A stretch of 64,000 nt of DNA from Lujinxingia sediminis (GTDB taxonomy: Bacteria > Myxococcota_A > Bradymonadia > Bradymonadales > Bradymonadaceae), in NCBI RefSeq assembly GCF_004005565.1, contig NZ_SADD01000001.1:930001-994000 (forward strand), written 5' to 3'. Under the pieces are notes generated by a model, which saw only the letters and a list, made by a program, of their open reading frames with translations, searched no databases and was not told where the DNA came from. This document shows positions 58,617 to 64,000 of the stretch, one piece after another; the stretch's first letter is position 1; each line of letters opens with the position of its first letter. The position numbers and the translations under genes are program-made.

Positions 58617-60325
58617 GTACGGTGAACGTTACGACAAAACAACTTGCCTGCCTGCTGGCAGGAACATTGGTCCTCAGTCCGCTGGGATGCGGCCCCGATG
58701 AGGCGACGCCCCGGGTGCAGGTTAGCATCTTTGGCTGGGGCCCCACGCTTCAAGGAGACGAGGGGTTTGTGACCGGTATGCCTGCCTACGAGGGGGCGCA
58801 GACGGTCCGAATCAAAGTCACTCAGCCGATGGACCGGCGCATCCTTTCACAGAGCTCCTTTAATGTTTCGGAGCGCAGCGCATCGATGCCCGAGATCACG
58901 TATGGCGAGCGACTGCGGCTGGATGTGGAGGTCTTTGATGCCTCCAACAACATCGTAGCCGCCGGCGCTACCCCGATCTTCACTTTCCAGGCCGGAAGTC
59001 CGCTGCGGAACTTCCGGGCGATGGTCGCTCCGGTCGGCGAGTCGTCGCCGGTAGGGTCGTTGATCCTGGACAGTGAGACGCAGCAGACCCAGTTTGTGCA
59101 GAGTGCTTTTGATTATCGGGGCGATACGCATGACTGGCTCGGGCGCATCGGGCATGGCTCTGCGTCAACCTCCGAGGGCGAAGTTATTGTCGTCGGGGGC
59201 GGAAATCCGGGGAGCTTCTACCAGCCCTACACCACCCCGAACCTCACGGATGTTTACGACGACATTCAGGTCTTCTCACCGGTGACGGGCTACTTTACCA
59301 GCCTGGACCAGGACGACGCTGCGGAGGCCGTCGGTGTGCTCGGTCGCGACAAGCTCGCGGTGCCGCGTGCGTTCCATTCGGTAACCCACCTGGGCGATAA
59401 TCGCTACCTGGTGGCCGGAGGGTTCACGCTGCGCGATGGCGTGGTGCGGCCGGTGGACTCGCTGGAACTGATCGACCTGAATGAGGCTCCGGGCACCCGC
59501 GTGCGCAGCGTCGTTGATTTTAACGGCAACGCCATTCGCCTGGAGACGCCGCGTGGGCATCACACAGCGACACGCCGCACCTCTGACGGTGCCGTGGTGA
59601 TTGCCGGCGGTCTGGGGCGCGATAACGCGGTGCTCAACACGTTTGAGGTAGTTAACGTGGACGCCGCTCAGGTGAGCTCCGGCCTGCAGATGACCGACGC
59701 ACGCGTAGGACACGCCGCGGTCTTGCTGCACGATGGGCGCACGGTGTGGTTGGCCGGCGGTCGTGGCGCAAGCCAGGTGCTTGCAAGCTCGGAAGAGATT
59801 GTGCCGACGGAGGCCAGCTCGGTCACCACGGAGAGCGTGCCGCTGAATACCGCTCGCTTTGGTGCCTCCGCTCGCCGCATCAGCAGCGGGGGAGGGGACC
59901 TGGTGATTGTGATCGGCGGGTTCACCGGCCTGACCGACGGCGGCACCGCCAACTTCGAGGTCGGGCGGCCCCAGCAGGGGCAGATGCTCAGCGAAAGCAA
60001 CTGGCGTATCAATAAGGCTCGCGGCGCTGCCTCGCTGGTTGAACTTCCCCAGAGCGGTGATTTGTTGCTTGTCGGCGGCCTGGGGCCGGGGCGTGAGCAT
60101 GTGAGCAACGCCGAGCGTCTGACCTTCCAGGGACTCACCGCCATTCCGCCCTTCAGCGTGAGTACGCAGGGCGATTTGCATCAGGAGCGATTCGATTTTA
60201 CCGCGGATGTCGCATCCAATGGACGCGTCCTGATCACCGGCGGGATGAGTCGCACCAATAACAACGTTGCCCGTCACGACGCCGAGTATTTTAACGCCTA
60301 CGACCCGGTTCGTCCGCCCCTCTAA
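58613..60325 (+). CDS. Kelch-repeat lipoprotein
   Basis: A 570-residue exported protein with lipobox PLGC. The N-terminal 150 residues are beta-rich. Five to six kelch-type units follow, with the double-Gly signature: RYLVAGGF, AVVIAGGLG, TVWLAGGRG, LVIVIGGFTG, LLLVGGLG, RVLITGGMS. These would form one beta-propeller. GTG at 58613 overlaps the previous stop in GTGA, with GGAGGTGGAG upstream; the GTG one codon earlier is also in frame. Expected to be translationally coupled to the PEGA protein, with which it may form a complex. Confidence 0.85.
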   Translation: MSTVNVTTKQLACLLAGTLVLSPLGCGPDEATPRVQVSIFGWGPTLQGDEGFVTGMPAYEGAQTVRIKVTQPMDRRILSQSSFNVSERSASMPEITYGERLRLDVEVFDASNNIVAAGATPIFTFQAGSPLRNFRAMVAPVGESSPVGSLILDSETQQTQFVQSAFDYRGDTHDWLGRIGHGSASTSEGEVIVVGGGNPGSFYQPYTTPNLTDVYDDIQVFSPVTGYFTSLDQDDAAEAVGVLGRDKLAVPRAFHSVTHLGDNRYLVAGGFTLRDGVVRPVDSLELIDLNEAPGTRVRSVVDFNGNAIRLETPRGHHTATRRTSDGAVVIAGGLGRDNAVLNTFEVVNVDAAQVSSGLQMTDARVGHAAVLLHDGRTVWLAGGRGASQVLASSEEIVPTEASSVTTESVPLNTARFGASARRISSGGGDLVIVIGGFTGLTDGGTANFEVGRPQQGQMLSESNWRINKARGAASLVELPQSGDLLLVGGLGPGREHVSNAERLTFQGLTAIPPFSVSTQGDLHQERFDFTADVASNGRVLITGGMSRTNNNVARHDAEYFNAYDPVRPPL

Positions 60326-60451
60326 GTGCCGTGCAGAGTTGACGGCGCTTCAGATGCCTGTTAGCTCATCCGGCCTGCCTGACCCGTTCTCCTTCGCCAT
60401 CGGCGCGGGAGACGCCCACAGCCCAGTGCTATAGATTTTAAGGAGATGACC

Positions 60452-60634
60452 ATGGCTGAAGAGACCACCAACGCGCCCGCCGAAGGCGAAGCCACCAAGC
60501 TGAGCGGCGAAAAGATCATGTGCTTTGTATCCAAGCAGATGGTGCCGATCGAAGACACCGTTGAGCTGGAAGTTCAGGAGCACAAGAAGGTTCGCGTGCT
60601 TCCGAAGTACATCAAGTACGACCAGAACGCGTAA
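60452..60634 (+). CDS. Small conserved-looking acidic-then-basic protein
   Basis: A 60-residue protein. The first 20 residues are Ala/Glu/Thr-rich and the rest forms a compact beta-type stretch, MCFVSKQMVPIEDTVELEV then KKVRVLPKYIKYD. A perfect AAGGAG sits 7 nt before the ATG at 60452, and a strong terminator follows 40 nt after the stop, so it looks like a real single-gene unit. Family not recognised. One cysteine. Confidence 0.75.
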   Translation: MAEETTNAPAEGEATKLSGEKIMCFVSKQMVPIEDTVELEVQEHKKVRVLPKYIKYDQNA

Positions 60635-60673
60635 GGTTTGAGTTCGGCGCATGGCGCCGGCTTCGCCTTTCAG

Positions 60674-60706
60674 ACCCGCTTCCCCTCAGGGAAGCGGGTT
60701 TTTTTG
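60674..60706 (+). terminator. Terminator after the 60-residue protein gene
   Basis: ACCCGCTTCCC and GGGAAGCGGGT pair around a 3-nt loop and run into a seven-T tract (GGTTTTTTTG). Classical rho-independent form, 40 nt past the stop codon. Confidence 0.95.
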
Positions 60707-60725
60707 CTCTGTAGGACACCCGCTT

Positions 60726-61020
60726 CATCCCCCTGGTGCCACGTCATCCCCCTGGTGCCACGTCATCCCCCTGGTGCCATGTCATCCCCCTGGTGCCACG
60801 TCATCCCCCTGGTGCCACGTCATCCCCCTGATGGCACGTCATCCCCCTGATGGCACGTCATCCCCCTGATGGGACTTCATCCCCCTGATGGGACTTCATC
60901 CCCCTGATGGGACTTCATCCCCCTGATGGGACTTCATCCCCCCGATGGGACTTCATCCCCCCGATGGGACTTCATCCCCCCGATGGGACTTCATCCCCCC
61001 GATGGGACTTCATCCCCCCG
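60726..61020. repeat. 19-bp minisatellite, fifteen full copies and one partial
   Basis: Head-to-tail 19-nt units starting with CATCCCCC. Copies 1-5 are CATCCCCCTGGTGCCACGT (the third has one change). Copies 6-7 are CATCCCCCTGATGGCACGT, copies 8-11 CATCCCCCTGATGGGACTT, and copies 12-15 CATCCCCCCGATGGGACTT; a 10-nt partial copy closes the array. Because 19 is not a multiple of 3, no protein-coding frame is kept. There are no spacers, so it is not a CRISPR. After it, 61021-61260 is T/G-rich, lower-GC sequence without a gene. Confidence 0.97.
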
Positions 61021-61275
61021 CCAGGCCGCAGGGGCGTAGTTCATGACGTGTTGGTGTGGGTGTGCACCTCTGGAAGAGCGGAGCGTGGGAGCTGATCCCA
61101 CTTCGGCTTCCCACCTTCTCCCATAGATCGCTTTTGGAGGGTTTTATAAGGAGTTGGGAGGTGTTTGTTTGGTCTTTAAGTTGTTGTTTTTTAAGGGTTA
61201 ATTGGTGTTTTTGTGGGTTGGGGTGAAGTGCCTTTTGTCCACGTTTTATGCGGGTGAACGCGTCAAATACTTTTC

Positions 61276-61304
61276 TTGACGACGGATCTGCGCGTCCCTA
61301 TAGT
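61276..61304 (+). promoter_or_regulatory. Near-consensus sigma70 promoter of the dcw cluster
   Basis: TTGACG, exactly 17 nt, TATAGT. The predicted start at about 61311 gives a 135-nt leader before mraZ. Confidence 0.8.
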
Positions 61305-61312
61305 GCCCTCAG

Positions 61313-61327
61313 TGGGATGAATTCCCA
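61313..61327. promoter_or_regulatory. Inverted TGGGA pair at the mraZ transcription start
   Basis: TGGGA-TGAAT-TCCCA directly after the predicted start site. MraZ is known in other bacteria to bind TGGGN direct repeats with 5-nt spacing in its own promoter; here the pair is inverted with the same spacing. A further TGGGT and GATGG cluster lies at about 61396-61420. Autoregulation is inferred. Confidence 0.4.
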
Positions 61328-61445
61328 TCCGGTGGCACGAGGTGGTGGAGCACGGGTTAACCGGCAAGCGCCAGGGACGGCGCGGCCGGAGTTGAGATGG
61401 GTTCCATGGATGGAGTGTGGTTGGTGATATGAGCCGGGTGTCGCG

Positions 61446-61904
61446 ATGTTTCGAGGTCAGTACGAACACACGATGGATGGGAAGGGGCGTATCAGCGTCC
61501 CGGCTCGCTATCGTGAGGTGCTGGCCGCGAATGATCCGACCGGCGACCATGCCGACCGCCTCATCTTGACGCGCACCTTCGAGCAATGCCTGGTGGTCTA
61601 TCCCATGGACAAGTGGTTGGCCTTTGAGGAGAAGGTTCGCGCGCTCCCTCAGTTCAACCCCAGCGTCCAGCAACTCAAGCGGGTCTATATCGCCGGTGCG
61701 GTCGAGTGCTCGATTGATAGCCACGGTCGGCTGTTGGTGCCCCAGGCGATGCGAGATTTCGCGCAGCTCGACCGTGAGTGTGTCTGGGTGGGCCAACTCG
61801 ACACCGTCGAGCTCTGGTCGCGGGCCAAGTGGGACGGCGCTGTTGAAGACGCGCTGGAAGACCCGCAGGCGCTCTCCGCGGCGATGTCGGAGCTCGGTCT
61901 TTAA
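61446..61904 (+). CDS. mraZ: Transcriptional regulator MraZ
   Basis: A 152-residue protein with two SpoVT/AbrB-like swapped-hairpin halves: MFRGQYEHTMDGKGRISVPARYRE and SIDSHGRLLVPQAMRDFA with the conserved DxKGRxxxPxxxR pattern in each. It normally controls the division and cell-wall cluster that it heads. No strong ribosome site is seen (CGGGTGTCGCG before the ATG). The next gene is rsmH after 226 nt. Confidence 0.95.
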   Translation: MFRGQYEHTMDGKGRISVPARYREVLAANDPTGDHADRLILTRTFEQCLVVYPMDKWLAFEEKVRALPQFNPSVQQLKRVYIAGAVECSIDSHGRLLVPQAMRDFAQLDRECVWVGQLDTVELWSRAKWDGAVEDALEDPQALSAAMSELGL

Positions 61905-62130
61905 GAACAGTCCTTCGTCTTAACGCTCAAGGATGAGCGGGCCGCGCATGGTAGCGATCGCGCGGTAAGACTCAGGGATGAGCAGGCCGGGAGCTTCACG
62001 GATTGAAGCATGGGTTGTGGCGCTCGTGAGAGCTCTGCAGCGCAGACGCCCAGGGAAGGGCGAGCCGTCCCGGCTTTGAGTTCAGCCGACGACGTGGCGG
62101 CGTTTGTAGGTGCAGTCAGAGAGGTCGCCA

Positions 62131-63096
62131 GTGTCATCGAATCTTTATGCCAGTGACTACCACGCTCCGATCATGGTCGAGGAGGTGCTGCACTGGCTCA
62201 ACGTCAAGCCCGGGGGCTTTTACGTCGATGGGACCGCCGGTGGTGGTGGGCACAGCGCGGCCATCCTCGATCGCAGCGCTCCCGACGGGCGCCTGGTCGC
62301 CATCGATCGCGATCCGGAGGCGCTGAGCACCGTACGCGCACGCCTGGCCGAGCTGGCCGGTTCGCGTCTCACGCTTGTCAACGCCAACTATTCTCAGGCC
62401 GCCGAGATCCTCGCCGAACGCGGAGAACTCGCCGACGGCTGGCTGGTCGACGCCGGGGTGAGTTCCCATCAGCTCGATGAGCCCTCGCGAGGCTTCAGCT
62501 TTCAGCAGCCCGGCCCCCTGGACATGCGCATGGGCCCCGATGTGCCCACCCTTGCCGAATATCTGGAGTCGACCTCTCGAGAGGAGCTCGCCCGGGTGAT
62601 CAAAGTCTACGGCGAAGTGCGTGGATCCTGGGGTGTGGCCGGCGCGATTCTGGGAGCCTTCTCCCGCGGAGAGCTTAAGTCCACCACCGATCTTGCCGAT
62701 CTTGTGGCCTCAAAGCAGCGCGGAGGCTCGCGCAAGATTCACCCGGCCACGCTCGTCTTTCAGGCGCTTCGCATCGCGGTCAACCGCGAGCTGGAGCATC
62801 TGGAGGCGGCTGTCCGCCAGATTCCAAACGTCGTCAAGCCCGGCGGGCGTGCGGTCTTTATGAGCTTTCATTCCCTCGAAGATCGCATCGTCAAGCACAC
62901 CTTCCGAGAGCTCGCCGACCCGTGTACCTGCCCCCGCGATTTTCCGCAGTGTGCCTGCGGTAAAGAGCCTCTGGTGGAGGTGCTCACCCGTCAGTCGGTG
63001 GTCGCCGGCGACGAGGAAGTTCAAACAAACCCCCGCGCCCGGAGCGCGCGTTTGCGCGCGCTGACGGTGTTGCCCCATACACGCAGCGATGTGTGA
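62131..63096 (+). CDS. rsmH: 16S rRNA m4C1402 methyltransferase
   Basis: A 321-residue AdoMet-dependent methyltransferase. Signatures: HAPIMVEEVLHWLNVKPGG, the AdoMet loop DGTAGGGGHSAAIL, DAGVSSHQLDEPSRGFSF, and VFMSFHSLEDRIVKH. The C-terminal CTCPRDFPQCACGKEP has four Cys. Length and order match RsmH/MraW. GTG at 62131 with GAGAGG upstream was preferred to GTG at 62110. Confidence 0.96.
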   Translation: MSSNLYASDYHAPIMVEEVLHWLNVKPGGFYVDGTAGGGGHSAAILDRSAPDGRLVAIDRDPEALSTVRARLAELAGSRLTLVNANYSQAAEILAERGELADGWLVDAGVSSHQLDEPSRGFSFQQPGPLDMRMGPDVPTLAEYLESTSREELARVIKVYGEVRGSWGVAGAILGAFSRGELKSTTDLADLVASKQRGGSRKIHPATLVFQALRIAVNRELEHLEAAVRQIPNVVKPGGRAVFMSFHSLEDRIVKHTFRELADPCTCPRDFPQCACGKEPLVEVLTRQSVVAGDEEVQTNPRARSARLRALTVLPHTRSDV

Positions 63097-63107
63097 TCAG
63101 GAGTTGT

Positions 63108-63464
63108 ATGAAGTCCCCTATCATTGGCGCGCTTCGCGATCTGGTTGAAGTCTCCAAAGTGCTGGTGCTCGTCGGGGTGCCTGGCGCGCTCTTGCTTTTT
63201 CATGTCTGGCAGGAGTACCAGATCACGCAGACCGGCTATGCGATCGCTGAGGTTACTGAGGAGCACCGCGAGCTGCTCGAAGAGCATAAGCGGCTGACCG
63301 TCGAAGCCAGCATGCATGGTCGCGCCGACCTGGTTGCGCAGACCGCGCGCGAACAGTTTGGGCTGGAGCCGGCGCGCCCCGAACAGGTCATTGTCATTGA
63401 CCTCGAAGCTGGAGATCGTCAGGAGCACGCCGCGCTCTTCGATGGGAGCACCGCGACCCGCTGA
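63108..63464 (+). CDS. ftsL: Cell division protein FtsL
   Basis: A 118-residue single-pass membrane protein in the position of ftsL. It has a short N-terminal segment, one membrane helix (about 13-33, VSKVLVLVGVPGALLLF), and a coiled coil (about 40-75, EVTEEHRELLEEHKRL). FtsL works with FtsB and FtsQ to activate FtsW/FtsI at the septum. AGGAGTTGT precedes the ATG, 11 nt after rsmH. Identification rests on position and topology more than on sequence. Confidence 0.8.
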   Translation: MKSPIIGALRDLVEVSKVLVLVGVPGALLLFHVWQEYQITQTGYAIAEVTEEHRELLEEHKRLTVEASMHGRADLVAQTAREQFGLEPARPEQVIVIDLEAGDRQEHAALFDGSTATR

Positions 63465-63497
63465 CGCGCGCGATATCTGGCCGCCTGGAGCACGACA

Positions 63498-64000
63498 ATG
63501 GAGCACATCAATGAGCCGCGAGAGCGCTTCTGGCTGAAGGCGCGCTTTTTGATGGTGGGGGTCTTCTTTACGCTGGGGTTTGTGGCGGTTGCCGGTCGAG
63601 TCTACTACCTGCAGACCGTCGAGTCGGAGGCCTTGCAGGAACGCGCGGCGATTGAATGGAACCGCGAGGTCGTCAAACAGGCGCGTCGCGGCGATATCGT
63701 CGATCGCAATGGTGCCGAGCTGGCCGTTTCCGTCGAAGTTCCCAGCATTCATGCCAATCCCCGACGCATCGACAACCCGGATCGGGTTGCTCGCCAGCTG
63801 CAACCTCACCTGAAGCTGAGTTATGACGAGCTGGTCGCGCGCTTGAGTCGAAACTCGAGCTTTGTGTGGCTGGAGCGCCAGTCGCGTCCGAGTGCTGCCG
63901 AGGCGATCCGCAGCCTGGACATCACCGGGGTTCACATCACCCGGGAGTACAAGCGCTACTACCCCTTGCGTGAGATCGCCGGGCAGCTGGTGGGCTTTGT
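63498..64000 (+). CDS. ftsI: Penicillin-binding protein, FtsI/PBP2-type transpeptidase (5' part)
   Basis: At least 167 codons, continuing beyond the window. A short cytoplasmic tail (MEHINEPRERFWLKARFL) is followed by a membrane helix (about 19-36). The class B PBP entry motif RRGDIVDRNGAELAVSVEV begins the pedestal domain, with the typical ITGVHITREYKRYYPLREIAGQLVGF further on. The transpeptidase domain with SxxK is outside the window. GGAG lies 8 nt before the ATG. It directly follows ftsL as expected in a dcw cluster. Confidence 0.93.
   Translation, partial: MEHINEPRERFWLKARFLMVGVFFTLGFVAVAGRVYYLQTVESEALQERAAIEWNREVVKQARRGDIVDRNGAELAVSVEVPSIHANPRRIDNPDRVARQLQPHLKLSYDELVARLSRNSSFVWLERQSRPSAAEAIRSLDITGVHITREYKRYYPLREIAGQLVGF

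Noticed and set aside
60726-61020. Possible CRISPR array
   Set aside because: Units are directly contiguous without spacers and no cas genes are present.
60638-61095. Short open frames reading through the 19-bp repeats (products rich in HPPG, SSPW)
   Set aside because: The unit length is not a multiple of 3 and all frames are open; the frames begin inside or before a strong terminator.

Overview
The window is a 64 kb, high-GC, gene-dense bacterial chromosome segment. No tRNA, rRNA, CRISPR array, transposase or phage gene was found. The gene content points to the former Deltaproteobacteria / Myxococcota, most likely the Bradymonadia (an inference from style, not a database match). Reasons: seven or more secreted lipoproteins with Asp-rich tethers, propeller, kelch and Cys-repeat surface proteins, a giant Ser/Thr kinase-ATPase-TPR protein, an FHA coiled-coil protein, a PEGA/TPR protein, and mostly orphan regulatory genes.

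Layout. 1-3.4 kb: a gene tail and a HEXXH metallopeptidase lipoprotein. 3.4-12.4 kb: metabolism and stress genes (a TPC-type heavy-metal P-type ATPase, VOC proteins, beta-carbonic anhydrase, a zinc alcohol dehydrogenase with a SRPBCC protein, a BaiN/HI0933 flavoprotein, an EI24/CysZ-like membrane protein, a VOC-SRPBCC fusion). 12.4-17.1 kb: a Cys-repeat lipoprotein, a FrnE-like DsbA, rsgA and a LysR regulator. 17.2-20.4 kb: a ThDP enzyme divergent from an isovaleryl-CoA-dehydrogenase-like enzyme. 20.4-27.2 kb: a large imperfect palindrome, dusA, 1-Cys peroxiredoxin, a PAS histidine kinase, heme A synthase and asnS. 27.3-35.7 kb: a large lipoprotein, two RluA-family pseudouridine synthases, a PanE-like reductase, yebC, a 2OG-Fe oxygenase, a class I amidotransferase and trmL.

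35.7-46 kb is a signalling and cell-organisation region: a 1460-residue kinase / cyclase-homology / AAA / TPR protein, an RluD-like enzyme, a 90-residue unknown, a MinD-like ATPase fused to a helix-turn-helix, and a divergent FHA protein with a very long coiled coil. 46-49.6 kb carries an EEP-fold hydrolase, an aminotransferase and a HAMP histidine kinase.

49.7-60.3 kb is the most unusual region. It is a run of exported proteins: a lipoprotein, a vanadium-haloperoxidase-type enzyme behind a propeller-like domain with its whole vanadate-binding signature present, a 12-unit NHL lipoprotein, an Asp-tethered Cys-rich lipoprotein, then a PEGA/TPR protein translationally coupled to a kelch lipoprotein. 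Two similar 21-bp palindromes precede the first and third of these genes. 60.4-64 kb holds a conserved-looking 60-residue protein, a strong terminator, a 15-copy 19-bp minisatellite, and then the start of the division and cell wall (dcw) cluster: a near-consensus promoter, mraZ, rsmH, ftsL and the start of ftsI.

Start codons were chosen by ribosome-binding-site position and family length. Many differ from the longest possible reading frame, and alternatives are given.
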